A stretch of 64,000 nt of DNA from Bacteroidota bacterium (GCA_016868475.1 VGGU01000007.1:1-64000), one strand, 5' to 3'; counted from the first letter of the stretch, positions 47,062 through 57,337 are shown. Numbers and translations: made by a program. The notes: generated by a model from the sequence alone, not told the origin.

Positions 47062-49914
47062 ATGGATATTCTTCATAATCAATCAACAGAATTCAGTAGT
47101 CGACATATTGGCACAATCAACCAAACACAAGAGATGCTATCCGTGATCGGTGAAAAAGACATCCCCTCGTTGATCGACAAAAGTGTGCCTGGCACCATTC
47201 GAATGGAACGTCAACTGAACGTTCCATCGGCCATGACAGAATACGCCTATTTACAACATATACGAACTATTGCTCAACAAAATCAAGTTTGGAAAACTTA
47301 TATCGGACAGGGCTATTACAATACCATCACACCTGCTGTGATACTTCGAAATATTTTTGAAAATCCAGGTTGGTACACACAGTATACTCCTTACCAAGCA
47401 GAAATTTCACAAGGACGTTTGGAAAGTTTACTCAACTTCCAGACTATGGTCGCTGACTTAACAGGACTACCTATAGCCAACGCTTCTTTATTGGATGAAG
47501 CAACTGCTGCAGCCGAAGCCATGACCATGTTTTTCAATTCACTGAATAAACAAGAGCATATTGAACGGCCTCGTTTTTTTGTGGATCAGGAAGTGTTTCC
47601 CCAAACAAAAGACTTGTTGCGTACCCGGGCCTTACCTATACAGATTGAACTAGTTGAGGGCGATCACAAAACGGCAATTCTTGACCACACCTTTTTTGGC
47701 GCTCTGTTGCAATACCCTAACAACAAAGGAGCTGTAGTAGATTATCAAGCGTTCATCCAAAAAGCACATGCCCAAGGAGCTTTTGTGGTAATGGCTACTG
47801 ATTTACTTGCACTTACTTTGTTGACTTCTCCAGGAGAATTAGGTGCTGACGCAGCTATTGGCTCAGCTCAACGATTGGGGGTTCCCCTAGGATATGGTGG
47901 ACCACATGCCGCTTTCTTTGCTACTCGAGACGAGTTTAAAAGAAATATTCCCGGACGAATCATTGGCGTGAGTATTGATGCAAAGGGAAAGCGAGCACTT
48001 CGTATGGCGCTTCAAACCAGAGAGCAACATATCAAACGTGAAAAAGCCACCTCCAATATTTGCACTGCACAAGCATTGCTGGCAAATATGGCTGCGCTAT
48101 ATGCGGTGTATCATGGACCAGATGGGTTGAAGAATATTGCCACCCGTATCACTACGCTAACAAGACTTGTGGCAGAGGCACTAAAAGAAAGAGGCTACAA
48201 TCTAATTACTGCTTATTACTTCGATACTATCACTGTTCAAACAGACCGCATAGCGGCAATTCGTGCTAAAGCCGAAGCGCAACATATCAATCTTCGTTAC
48301 CCAGGTCCTGATCTAATTACATTATCCCTAGACGAAACCACAAGTTTGGAAGACTTGTATGATTTGATCAATTGTTTTGAAGACGATATACAGCCCGTCA
48401 GTTTCTCATTGGACAAATCCCAAACGGTTAGTAACTGGCCTGATACATTAAATCGAACCAGCACTTATTTAACACAAGCCGTGTTTAATATGCATAGAAG
48501 TGAAAGCCAGCTGATGCGATATATAAAACAACTGGAGAATAAAGATCTTTCGTTGAACACATCAATGATCTCATTGGGAAGTTGTACCATGAAGTTGAAT
48601 GCCGCCAGCGAAATGATTCCTTTAAGCTGGCCTGAATGGAACAGCCTGCATCCATTTATCCCTAAAGAGCAAGCCAAAGGATATCATCTGGTGATGGAAG
48701 AATTAAGTCAGCACCTATGTGATATAACGGCTTTTGATGCATGTTGCTTACAACCTAATAGTGGTGCACAAGGAGAGTACGCTGGCTTGTTGACATTACG
48801 CGCTTATCACACAGCGCAAGGTAATGCGCACCGTGATGTAATGCTGATTCCCATCTCTTCCCATGGCACCAACCCTGCCTCTGCAGTAATGGTGGGCATG
48901 AAAGTGGTGGTAGTAAAAGCATTGGCTAACGGTTATATTGATTTGGATGATTTGCGGCAAAAAGCAGAAACCCACAGTAATCAGTTAGCCGGAATCATGA
49001 TCACCTATCCAAGCACCTATGGGATTTTTGAAGAAACCGTAAAAGAAATCAACAGCATTATTCATCTTCATGGAGGACAGGTGTATATGGATGGTGCTAA
49101 TATGAATGCCCAAGTGGGCTTAACTGCGCCTGGATTAATTGGAGCTGATGTTTGTCATTTAAATCTTCATAAGACATTTGCCATCCCACACGGTGGTGGT
49201 GGCCCAGGCATGGGTCCGATTTGTGTAAAAGAGCATTTAAAACCTTATCTACCCGGTCATATCATAGAGGGAACTGCAAATGCTGTATCAGGAGCACCCT
49301 ATGGCTCAGCTTTGATCCTGTTAATTTCATATGCCTATATCAGAATGCTGGGTGCAGCTGGCCTTAAAGAAGCAACCGAATACGCAATATTAAACGCCAA
49401 TTATATGCGGGCTCGATTGGCCTCTCATTACGACATTCTTTTTACCAATCAAAACGGACAGTGTGCACACGAGTTCATTGTTGACTTGCGCCCTTTCAAA
49501 AAGTCAGCTGAAATTGAAGCGGAGGATGTGGCTAAGCGACTGATGGATTATGGATTCCATTCTCCTACTATGAGCTTTCCTGTGGCTGGCACGATAATGA
49601 TTGAACCTACAGAAAGCGAGGATAAGGCCGAACTGGATCGTTTCTGCGACGCCATGATTGCCATTCGTGAGGAAATCCGTGCCATAGAAGAGGGGAAAGC
49701 AGATTCCAAGGATAATCTACTAAAAAACGCACCTCACACACAAGCTATAGTAATGGCTGATCAATGGCCCCACACCTATACACGTATGGAAGCCGCTTTT
49801 CCACTTCCTTATGTTATGCATAATAAGTTTTGGCCATCCGTGTCTCGCGTAAATAATACGCATGGTGATCGCAACTTGATTTGCACCTGTGAGCCAATGG
49901 AAAATTACTTATAG
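47062..49914 (+). CDS. gcvP: glycine dehydrogenase (decarboxylating), single-chain P-protein
   Basis: FSSRHIG; LGSCTMKLNAASEM; DVCHLNLHKTFAIPHGGGGPGMGPI. Confidence 0.97.
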   Translation: MDILHNQSTEFSSRHIGTINQTQEMLSVIGEKDIPSLIDKSVPGTIRMERQLNVPSAMTEYAYLQHIRTIAQQNQVWKTYIGQGYYNTITPAVILRNIFENPGWYTQYTPYQAEISQGRLESLLNFQTMVADLTGLPIANASLLDEATAAAEAMTMFFNSLNKQEHIERPRFFVDQEVFPQTKDLLRTRALPIQIELVEGDHKTAILDHTFFGALLQYPNNKGAVVDYQAFIQKAHAQGAFVVMATDLLALTLLTSPGELGADAAIGSAQRLGVPLGYGGPHAAFFATRDEFKRNIPGRIIGVSIDAKGKRALRMALQTREQHIKREKATSNICTAQALLANMAALYAVYHGPDGLKNIATRITTLTRLVAEALKERGYNLITAYYFDTITVQTDRIAAIRAKAEAQHINLRYPGPDLITLSLDETTSLEDLYDLINCFEDDIQPVSFSLDKSQTVSNWPDTLNRTSTYLTQAVFNMHRSESQLMRYIKQLENKDLSLNTSMISLGSCTMKLNAASEMIPLSWPEWNSLHPFIPKEQAKGYHLVMEELSQHLCDITAFDACCLQPNSGAQGEYAGLLTLRAYHTAQGNAHRDVMLIPISSHGTNPASAVMVGMKVVVVKALANGYIDLDDLRQKAETHSNQLAGIMITYPSTYGIFEETVKEINSIIHLHGGQVYMDGANMNAQVGLTAPGLIGADVCHLNLHKTFAIPHGGGGPGMGPICVKEHLKPYLPGHIIEGTANAVSGAPYGSALILLISYAYIRMLGAAGLKEATEYAILNANYMRARLASHYDILFTNQNGQCAHEFIVDLRPFKKSAEIEAEDVAKRLMDYGFHSPTMSFPVAGTIMIEPTESEDKAELDRFCDAMIAIREEIRAIEEGKADSKDNLLKNAPHTQAIVMADQWPHTYTRMEAAFPLPYVMHNKFWPSVSRVNNTHGDRNLICTCEPMENYL

Positions 49915-49922
49915 GAAAAAAC

Positions 49923-50669
49923 TTAAGCGTTTTTAAATCTTCTATCAATAATCTCCCAATTGAATAAAGACCAGCATGCAGCAATGTAATCTGGTCTTTT
50001 ATTTTGATATTTTAGATAATAAGCGTGTTCCCACACATCCAATCCAAGCAGTGGAGTGCCCTTCAATTCACTAAGATCCATGAGTGGATTGTCTTGATTA
50101 GGGGTGGAACCAACTTTTAATTTTCCATCTGCCGTTTTTATTAACCAAGCCCAGCCACTTCCAAATCGGCTCTTTGCGGCTTCATTGAACTGCGTCTTGA
50201 AATTCTCAAATGAACCAAAATCGCTGTCCATTGCTTCCCTTAAATCACCCGATGGCATTCTCGCATGGCCATTATCGACAGGCACAAGCGTACGCCAAAA
50301 AAATTCATGATTATAATGCCCGCCGGCATTATTACGCATCTTCGTAGAGTATGCTGAAATCTTAGCCAAAAGCGCTGTTAATTTAGTATTTGTTAGGTCT
50401 ACCTTTTCTGCAGTGCATGCATCCAATAGATTCTTTGCGTAAGCCGCAGCATGTTTTGTGAAATGAATTTCCATGGTAAGAGAATCAATAACCGGTTCTA
50501 GTGCTGCATATGAAAAAGGAAGGGGTTGTTGAGTAAAGTCAATATCCTCAGCACCCAATAGTGGAGATTGTGGAATAGCCGACCCTAGGGGTTGAGCAAT
50601 TGAAGGTGAGAGGGCACCAAAGACACTAACTAAGCCTGCTGTTTTAATAAAGGTTCTTCTGGATTTCAT
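49923..50669 (-). CDS. superoxide dismutase (Fe/Mn) with twin-arginine leader
   Basis: MKSRRTFIKTAGLVSVFG; FSYAALEPVIDSLTMEIHFTKHAAAY; LLGLDVWEHAYYLKYQNKRPDYI. Confidence 0.93.
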   Translation of the reverse strand: MKSRRTFIKTAGLVSVFGALSPSIAQPLGSAIPQSPLLGAEDIDFTQQPLPFSYAALEPVIDSLTMEIHFTKHAAAYAKNLLDACTAEKVDLTNTKLTALLAKISAYSTKMRNNAGGHYNHEFFWRTLVPVDNGHARMPSGDLREAMDSDFGSFENFKTQFNEAAKSRFGSGWAWLIKTADGKLKVGSTPNQDNPLMDLSELKGTPLLGLDVWEHAYYLKYQNKRPDYIAACWSLFNWEIIDRRFKNA

Positions 50670-50690
50670 ATACTAATTATTTGAAATGAT

Positions 50691-51221
50691 CTACTGCTTC
50701 AACAATTTATTAATTCCCGACTCCAACGCTGCCCCCATTAAATTTCTGGCTACCACATTTCCCTCTTGATCAATTAAAAATGTTGTTGGAATAGAATATA
50801 CATCCCAAGCCGCCGCTACAGGTGAATCCCAAGCTTTTTTATCAATCAGTTGAGTCCAGGATACCTTGTCTTTTTTTACCGCACGAAGCCATTCACTTTG
50901 GCTTTCATCCAATGAAACGCTTAAAAAAACAACATTTTGATTACGATAGCTGCGATAAATTTTTACCAGGTGCTCATTAGCAGCCCTGCAAGGGCCACAC
51001 CAAGAAGCCCAAAAATCCAGGAGCACTACACTACCCCGAAACTGACTCAACGAAATACTATCCCCTTTTGCATTAGGAAGCTTAAAATCTATTGCTGGCT
51101 CTTGTCTAAGCGCTTGAGCAATTCCGTCAGAAGTGGAAAGTAGAAATATTAAAAAAAATACTGCTGCCCACCTTTGAAGGTAGACAGCAGTATTGCAAAA
51201 GTTGATCTTTACATTGCGCAT
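50691..51221 (-). CDS. TlpA-family thiol-disulfide oxidoreductase
   Basis: LLDFWASWCGPCRAANEHL; YSIPTTFLIDQEGNVVARN. Confidence 0.9.
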   Translation of the reverse strand: MRNVKINFCNTAVYLQRWAAVFFLIFLLSTSDGIAQALRQEPAIDFKLPNAKGDSISLSQFRGSVVLLDFWASWCGPCRAANEHLVKIYRSYRNQNVVFLSVSLDESQSEWLRAVKKDKVSWTQLIDKKAWDSPVAAAWDVYSIPTTFLIDQEGNVVARNLMGAALESGINKLLKQ

Positions 51222-51243
51222 GGATCAGTGTGCAAGGAGCACA

Positions 51244-51816
51244 TCAAGATTTATCCGCTGCACTTTTCTTTTCGCGCTTGTCTTTTTTGCAGCAAGCCCC
51301 TTTGTCTTTCTTCTCACATTTGTCTTTCTTCTCACATTTGTCTTTCTTCTCACACTTGTCTTTTTTGCATCCCTCTTTGCCGGCGTCTTTGCAGCAAGCT
51401 TCTTTGTCTGACTTTTCACATTTGCCTGACTTGCAACAGCCCTTGCTTGCATCTTTGCAATGTGCCTCACCTGCAGCAGCAGCTTCTGAGCGTTCGTACT
51501 TGCAGCAGTTTGGCAATTTAGCATAGGCCTCATCTGTAGCCTTTGCGCCAGCATTATTGTGCCCAACTAAAGCTATTTGCTCTTGAATTTTAGAAAGTGA
51601 ACTAGTAGCTGGGTCATAGGTTACCGAAAGATTTTTGCTATTAACATTCCAGAAAGCTTCAGTAGCACCTGCATCTTTTGCAGCCTGCTCAATACGACTT
51701 TTACACATGCCACAGTTTCCGGAAACCTGAAAGGATTCATTTTTATTTTGTGCTTGCACACCAGCAAAGCTGCTCAGCAAAAAAGCAGCAGCAACGAATA
51801 ATTGTTTTGTTTTCAT
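51244..51816 (-). CDS. exported HMA-domain protein with Cys/Lys-rich tail
   Basis: Signal peptide; VSGNCGMCKSRIEQAAKDAGA HMA motif; tail (KCEKKD)n with CC pairs. Confidence 0.82.
   Translation of the reverse strand: MKTKQLFVAAAFLLSSFAGVQAQNKNESFQVSGNCGMCKSRIEQAAKDAGATEAFWNVNSKNLSVTYDPATSSLSKIQEQIALVGHNNAGAKATDEAYAKLPNCCKYERSEAAAAGEAHCKDASKGCCKSGKCEKSDKEACCKDAGKEGCKKDKCEKKDKCEKKDKCEKKDKGACCKKDKREKKSAADKS
51301..51354. repeat. 18-bp tandem repeat, three perfect copies of TTTGTCTTTCTTCTCACA
   Basis: Directly read; followed by a degenerate 4th copy; encodes KCEKKD units on the minus strand. Confidence 0.95.
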
Positions 51817-51892
51817 AATATGAAAAATTGAATTTTAAAAAATAATATACAACGATAGAAAGTCAACCCAATGGTTGAGCAAAATACAAGAA

Positions 51893-52282
51893 TCAAATCC
51901 GGAATACCTTGTTTTGCAAAAATATTGGAATGTGTTTTCCAGGAGGAGAATGAGAAAAGTCAGCAACATGTTGGCTTGAACATGAGCAAAGTTTGCCTGT
52001 CAGTATACTGGTTGGAGGCAAAGAAAAAACAGGAGACTGCAAAGTAAAATTCAATGTTACAGGTGGCCGTTGATCTTGAATCAACATAACAAAAGCCGCC
52101 TCCTCATAGCAGCAATCACCGCAATCTTCGGCAGGCATCTCGTTCGAATTGCAGGAAGACATTTTGTGTTCAAAAAAATGTATTTCCTCTACTTTTCCTT
52201 TGCAATAATGCACATCTAATACCCAACCCATAGAACTAAATCCATAAGCGAATATTGCCGTAACAAATAATAAACGAAACAT
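51893..52282 (-). CDS. HYC_CC_PP-family protein
   Basis: VHYCKGK...CGDCCYEEAAFVMLIQDQRPP. Confidence 0.75.
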   Translation of the reverse strand: MFRLLFVTAIFAYGFSSMGWVLDVHYCKGKVEEIHFFEHKMSSCNSNEMPAEDCGDCCYEEAAFVMLIQDQRPPVTLNFTLQSPVFSLPPTSILTGKLCSCSSQHVADFSHSPPGKHIPIFLQNKVFRI

Positions 52283-52314
52283 GCAGCTCGAAGGTAATAA
52301 AAAAGAGCCGTCAA

Positions 52315-54405
52315 CTAGTTAACAAATTGCCAATTAATACCTACCCTGATATGAAGCCCGTTTAATGCATAACCTGTAGCTACTAAATTATTACGGGTAA
52401 AGCCAAATCCTTGTAAATCACGTGCTGTGTTGAGGTTTTCTGCACGTACAAATGCGGTTAAGGATCGGATTTTAAAATTGATATAATAGGCAATGTCTGG
52501 TAAAGAATTTTGTACCGTAAGGCTATCCTGATAAAAAAATTGCCCTAATAATGGGGAATAAGCATCCGCTTTATAGGGAGGGCGATATCTTAGTTCAACG
52601 CCCGTGGCCAATTTTAAATTTTTAAATCCGAGATTACCCTCATATGCCAATCGGTTTCGTAAATAAAAAGGAATGGTATTTACCTGAGCCGAGCCAACTC
52701 GTAGTTGCCAATATGCTTCGGCATGCCAACGCCAGTGTTTGGCTATGCAGAATGTTTTCAACATAGAAAGCTGCAATAAAGTAAACAAACTGGATTCTTG
52801 TTGTGGTTGGTAGAAGCCGGTGAAATAAGTGTAATTGCTCAGTAATGAATAGTTGCCAATAAGTCTGGTTCCGATGGCCGGAAGATCCAAGACCACTCCT
52901 ATCTGTGTACGATTTTCCTTGTTGAACTCCAATATGCGTTTAGAAAGGTAAAAACTACTTCGTTTGTCGAAAGCAAAAGAAGGACGTCTGTTGGTATTAG
53001 AGGCATTTAATTCAATTGTATTCCTCTTGCTACCGAAAAATCGTTGCATGCGAGCTGTGGCTTGGTAGTCTCCCGCATTAAATCCGGCAAAATACAATAC
53101 TCCATCTAAGGCCAAGTCCCATTTTTTATTTCGGGTAATATTTCGATAGGAAACAATACCGGATGAATTAAAAAATGAGTTGGGACGCAATGAAGTAGTG
53201 CCCCAAATTAATTGCAGCGAAGCTCCTATTTTAAAGTATTGCTTTAAATTTTTTTCGTCAGGAAACTGATAAATAGAAAAATCGTTGGTCAACAGCTGCC
53301 ACTGATCACGTAAGTCAATGGTGTCTCCCACTCGAAGGGGGATTTGATAAAAACGATTGTAATAGGATACCCTGGGAAGCTTATCGATAAAGGCATACTG
53401 CTCTTTGTCAAAACGGAGCTGGTGCTCTATCCGTACACGAGGAAAGAATAAAGGAACTACAGTTGAATCAGTAACCAACGAATCCTTTCTTCCTATATCA
53501 TATTGGTTTCGCCAGAGCAAAACTCGGTTCTGGTATTGGTTGCCGGTTTTAATTCGGGTATTGAAGAAATTGGAAGAAAAATTGTCTGCTCCTCCCAACC
53601 AAACAGGAATATTGAACCGATCCACAAATATGGGATCGTTTAAGATATCCGTAGTGTCAATAATACCCCCGTTTTCTTCCGATTGCAATTTATTAGTCAA
53701 CCATAGGGCCCAGGATTGATAGCGAAGATTTTTAGATTGATATCGTGTTGAAAAAACAAAGTTGGAATGATTAGAACGTTGATGTTGAAAAATACCAGGA
53801 GAATTGATCATTCGGTAGCGAAAGAAAAAGTTCCATCTCGCATTGATGTTTTGTGTATGCTGCAAGCCAATAATTTGCTCCACTCGTGATCCCAATGAAT
53901 ATTCTAACTCAGTATAAGGGCGGGTAGTTTGAAAAAATGGAATTTCACTTGGTTGTAGGCGATAGGTATCATATCCGTGAAAGCCTGCATCAAATCCTGG
54001 TTGCAGATGAGTTGAAAAAAGTAATGGACGTGTGGCTCCACCTAAGTTTCCCAGGTGCAGCGTGGTTGACTTTAGTGGAAAGCGTTTTGTAAAATCCTCA
54101 ATTGTAGAGTCTAATAAATAAGTAAGAGGCTGATTTAACAATCTGTAGGAGATGGTAATGGAATCTTCTAATTTATCTCTGCGCTTCATGCTGTCCTTCG
54201 TTGCCCCCATTGAAGTTAAATTTCCCAGCTTACCCAAACCATTGGGAGCACCTTGCATCAAGTTTCGAGCTCTGCTTGGATTGCGCATTACAGGAATTTC
54301 CTGACTGGCCGCTATTTTAAAAGAAGCCAGCGATAGTAGTAGAATGGTATAATTTCTGATTGTAATCAAGGTAGCTACAAAAATAGCCGGTCCTTTCGAA
54401 AGCAA
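52315..54405 (-). CDS. putative porin (Porin_10-like outer-membrane beta-barrel)
   Basis: Large barrel; LHLGNLGGATRPLLFSTHLQPGFDAGFHGYD; terminal aromatic GINWQFVN. Confidence 0.78.
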   Translation of the reverse strand: MLSKGPAIFVATLITIRNYTILLLSLASFKIAASQEIPVMRNPSRARNLMQGAPNGLGKLGNLTSMGATKDSMKRRDKLEDSITISYRLLNQPLTYLLDSTIEDFTKRFPLKSTTLHLGNLGGATRPLLFSTHLQPGFDAGFHGYDTYRLQPSEIPFFQTTRPYTELEYSLGSRVEQIIGLQHTQNINARWNFFFRYRMINSPGIFQHQRSNHSNFVFSTRYQSKNLRYQSWALWLTNKLQSEENGGIIDTTDILNDPIFVDRFNIPVWLGGADNFSSNFFNTRIKTGNQYQNRVLLWRNQYDIGRKDSLVTDSTVVPLFFPRVRIEHQLRFDKEQYAFIDKLPRVSYYNRFYQIPLRVGDTIDLRDQWQLLTNDFSIYQFPDEKNLKQYFKIGASLQLIWGTTSLRPNSFFNSSGIVSYRNITRNKKWDLALDGVLYFAGFNAGDYQATARMQRFFGSKRNTIELNASNTNRRPSFAFDKRSSFYLSKRILEFNKENRTQIGVVLDLPAIGTRLIGNYSLLSNYTYFTGFYQPQQESSLFTLLQLSMLKTFCIAKHWRWHAEAYWQLRVGSAQVNTIPFYLRNRLAYEGNLGFKNLKLATGVELRYRPPYKADAYSPLLGQFFYQDSLTVQNSLPDIAYYINFKIRSLTAFVRAENLNTARDLQGFGFTRNNLVATGYALNGLHIRVGINWQFVN

Positions 54406-54464
54406 TCGTTAAAAGAAGGCATTATCCTCTCACTTTTGCCCTATCTTTGCGAAAATTTTTTCCT

Positions 54465-55676
54465 ATGAACCTGCATGAATATCAGGCCAAGGAATTGCTC
54501 AAGAAATATAATGTTCCGGTACAGGAAGGCGTAGCTTGTTCAACCGTTCAGGAAGCACAGGATGCTTATAAAACAATCCAAGAGGTATCCGGAAGCAAGT
54601 TTGCTGTAATAAAAGCACAAATTCATGCGGGTGGCCGAGGAAAAGGCGCCATCAAAGAGAACGGAATCAATGGTGTTAAGGTGGGTAAGAGCTTAGAGGA
54701 TATTACTGATTTTGCAGAAAAAATTTTAGGCGGCACTCTCGTTACTTTACAAACCGGACCAACCGGGAAGGTAGTCAACAAAGTGCTGGTGGCACAGGAT
54801 ATGTATTACGATGGCCCTAGCGAAAGAAAAGAGTTTTATCTGTCTATTTTGCTGGATCGTTCAAAAGGGCAAAATGTGATCATGTATAGCACAGAAGGTG
54901 GCATGAACATTGAAGAAGTGGCCCATCATACCCCTGAAAAAATATTTAAGGAGTGGGTGTATCCCGGAGGCGGTCTACAACCCTTTCAAGCTCGTAAAAT
55001 TGCATTTAACCTAGGACTGAGTGGTGCGGCCTTTAAAAACTGTGTTCGCTTTGTAACTAATCTCTATAATGCGTTTATTGGATTGGATTGTTCTATGCTA
55101 GAGATCAACCCGCTTTTCAAAGCGGCTGATGATAAGGTCTTGGCAGTAGATTGTAAGATGAACCTGGACGACAATGCGCTTATGCGTCATCCTGATCTTG
55201 CTGCACTTAGAGACCTATCTGAAGAAGATCCCACTGAAGTAGAAGCAGGTCAGTACAATCTGAATTTTATAAAGTTGGATGGTAATGTAGGATGCATGGT
55301 GAACGGTGCTGGTCTGGCCATGGCTACCATGGACATGATTAAGCTTAGCGGAGGCGAACCTGCCAACTTTTTGGATGTTGGAGGAACTGCTAATGCACAA
55401 ACAGTGGAAGCTGGATTTAAAATTATTCTGAAAGATCCAGCAGTAAAAGCAATATTGATAAATATTTTTGGAGGTATCGTACGGTGTGATCGGGTTGCGC
55501 AAGGGGTTATTGACGCTTATAAAAATCTGGGCAACATCAATATTCCTATCATTGTTAGATTGCAGGGCACTAATGCGGTGGAAGCTAAAAAATTGATTGA
55601 TGAAAGTGGCCTAAAAGTGCAATCCGCTATCCTGTTGAGTGAAGCAGCTGCTCTTGTAAAAAAAGCAGTGGCCTAG
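54465..55676 (+). CDS. sucC: succinate-CoA ligase, ADP-forming, beta subunit
   Basis: MNLHEYQAKELLKKYNVPVQEG; GGRGKGA; INIFGGIVRCDRVAQG. Confidence 0.97.
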   Translation: MNLHEYQAKELLKKYNVPVQEGVACSTVQEAQDAYKTIQEVSGSKFAVIKAQIHAGGRGKGAIKENGINGVKVGKSLEDITDFAEKILGGTLVTLQTGPTGKVVNKVLVAQDMYYDGPSERKEFYLSILLDRSKGQNVIMYSTEGGMNIEEVAHHTPEKIFKEWVYPGGGLQPFQARKIAFNLGLSGAAFKNCVRFVTNLYNAFIGLDCSMLEINPLFKAADDKVLAVDCKMNLDDNALMRHPDLAALRDLSEEDPTEVEAGQYNLNFIKLDGNVGCMVNGAGLAMATMDMIKLSGGEPANFLDVGGTANAQTVEAGFKIILKDPAVKAILINIFGGIVRCDRVAQGVIDAYKNLGNINIPIIVRLQGTNAVEAKKLIDESGLKVQSAILLSEAAALVKKAVA

Positions 55677-55680
55677 ATTA

Positions 55681-56313
55681 TCATTGCGGTTGTTCCCCTA
55701 ATTTTTCTACTTCATATACAGGAGAAAATAGATAATAATTTCCTGTTTTTAAATCCCTGCATTTAAACCGTTTTCGAAGCAAGGCCTCTTTCCGAAAAAC
55801 GCGACCATCTTTTATTTTAAACGATGCCCCCACAGGTAATTCCTCCAAGAAATGAACATTTTCTTTGGGTGGATCATATTGTCGTAATGCCCGCATTAAC
55901 CCATCTTCTGCACAACTACTGGCCGCAGGGTTAACTAACACTTCTTGCAATGCTTTTTGAAGCGACGGCGGCAAAAGCTCCTGCGTTAGAAAAGTGTGCA
56001 GCAAATTGGCATAGCAATGTTTCCATTCTCTCCCATGCGCTCGCACACGATTATTAAATTGTTCATAGGTTAACAAATGAGCCAGTTCGTGTAAAAGGGT
56101 CACTAAAAACGCATAGGGATTAAGATTTCCATTTACAGTAATTCGGTGCTGAAGATTTCCACTGCGATGTCGATAATTTCCCAGTATTGTTTTTCGCTCG
56201 CGGGTGATAGTAAGATGAACACGGTGTTGTTGTAAAAGAAAAAGTATTTGTTGGTGGGTGCCCTCCGGCAAAAAGTGAGTTATAAAATCAAGCGAAACTT
56301 CCTTTTTGGGCAT
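55681..56313 (-). CDS. SprT-like zinc metalloprotease-domain protein
   Basis: LLHELAHLLTYEQFNNRVRAHGREWKHCY. Confidence 0.85.
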   Translation of the reverse strand: MPKKEVSLDFITHFLPEGTHQQILFLLQQHRVHLTITRERKTILGNYRHRSGNLQHRITVNGNLNPYAFLVTLLHELAHLLTYEQFNNRVRAHGREWKHCYANLLHTFLTQELLPPSLQKALQEVLVNPAASSCAEDGLMRALRQYDPPKENVHFLEELPVGASFKIKDGRVFRKEALLRKRFKCRDLKTGNYYLFSPVYEVEKLGEQPQ

Positions 56314-56319
56314 AACTCA

Positions 56320-56703
56320 TTATTTCAATACCCGGAGAAGTAGCTTCACTTCCACTCCAGCGTATAACACATATAGCAATGCAGCGCCAAAAAGCGCAGG
56401 AAGATTTAGGGATTGACGTTTTGCGTAGAGATAAATAAACGCAGCAATAGCCAGCACAAAGAATTTTATAATAAAAGAAAGCATTACCGCACGTATGGAA
56501 GCCTGTGGATTTGGATCGGCAAAACTTTTTTCAATGAGATTTGCCGAAAAAATAGCAACAAAAAATAACAGCAAATTAGTTGCCCAAATCAGGGAAACAT
56601 CTACCTGATGCATCTTTAACCAGGAGCCCGATAATAATAAAATAGCAGAGCAGCCCAACAGCATCCAAATAAATACCAAAGAAGTTTTATTCAAAACTTT
56701 CAT
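56320..56703 (-). CDS. hypothetical four-TM membrane protein (AtpI-like size/topology)
   Basis: Four hydrophobic segments; adjacent to AtpZ-like gene. Confidence 0.5.
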   Translation of the reverse strand: MKVLNKTSLVFIWMLLGCSAILLLSGSWLKMHQVDVSLIWATNLLLFFVAIFSANLIEKSFADPNPQASIRAVMLSFIIKFFVLAIAAFIYLYAKRQSLNLPALFGAALLYVLYAGVEVKLLLRVLK

Positions 56704-56709
56704 TTGCGA

Positions 56710-56934
56710 CTATTTTGAACCACCTGTTTCTTTAAAAAGTTTATAAAAAATAGATGCCAAGGTGAGCAGTGGAAACAAAATGGTTAACAATGGAAACACA
56801 CCTATCCAACGGTCAATTTTTATACCTGCAGCCACAGCAATGGCTAGGTATACCAACAACTGCGAAGCAAGGCCTGCATACTTAAGCAAATCCGTCTTTG
56901 CTTTATCGTGCAATGGCTTGGGACTGTTGTTCAT
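56710..56934 (-). CDS. AtpZ/AtpI family protein
   Basis: KYAGLASQLLVYLAIAVAAGIKIDRWIGVFPLLTILFPLLTLASIFYKLFKET. Confidence 0.82.
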   Translation of the reverse strand: MNNSPKPLHDKAKTDLLKYAGLASQLLVYLAIAVAAGIKIDRWIGVFPLLTILFPLLTLASIFYKLFKETGGSK

Positions 56935-57322
56935 CTTTGGTCATGTCCACCACATTGGCCCCCATATGGCATTGTCCATTAAAGGTTGCGGAAGGCTCCA
57001 CTTGTAATTTGCCTGCATAAAGATTGCCGGACACCACGCATTCGCCACGCAATTGAAGCAATTCGTTAGCACGAATATTTCCATTTACTTTACCGGTAAC
57101 ATCTGCTTGATTACCGATAATATCTCCCTCTACAACACCGGTGTTGCCAATAATGATCTTGGAAGATGTTTTAACGTTACCTATCACGGTACCATCAATT
57201 CGCAGGTCGCCGTTACTGCTGATGTCACCCTTTAGAACAGTGCCTGCACTAATTAAAGTAGCCGCGCTGCCAGGTTGAGGTAGATTAGTTTGCATGTTTG
57301 TTTTTGTTTTTGTAGTAAACAT
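56903..57322 (-). CDS. bactofilin (polymer-forming cytoskeletal protein)
   Basis: LISAGTVLKGDISSNGDLRIDGTVIGNVKTSSKIIIGNTGVVEGDI; GQCHM. Confidence 0.92.
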   Translation of the reverse strand: MFTTKTKTNMQTNLPQPGSAATLISAGTVLKGDISSNGDLRIDGTVIGNVKTSSKIIIGNTGVVEGDIIGNQADVTGKVNGNIRANELLQLRGECVVSGNLYAGKLQVEPSATFNGQCHMGANVVDMTKDEQQSQAIAR

Positions 57323-57337
57323 AATTTTATTATTGAT

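Noticed and set aside
51174-51566. Several overlapping ORFs (51174..51521 +, 51193..51411 +, 51230..51526 +, 51225..51566 -) with Cys/Leu or Phe/Leu-rich repeats
   Set aside because: Out-of-frame or antisense translations of the HMA protein's tandem repeat; the 51244..51816 minus frame has a signal peptide and HMA motif
54465-55676. sucC without adjacent sucD
   Set aside because: Separation of sucC and sucD is common in Bacteroidota; not informative by itself
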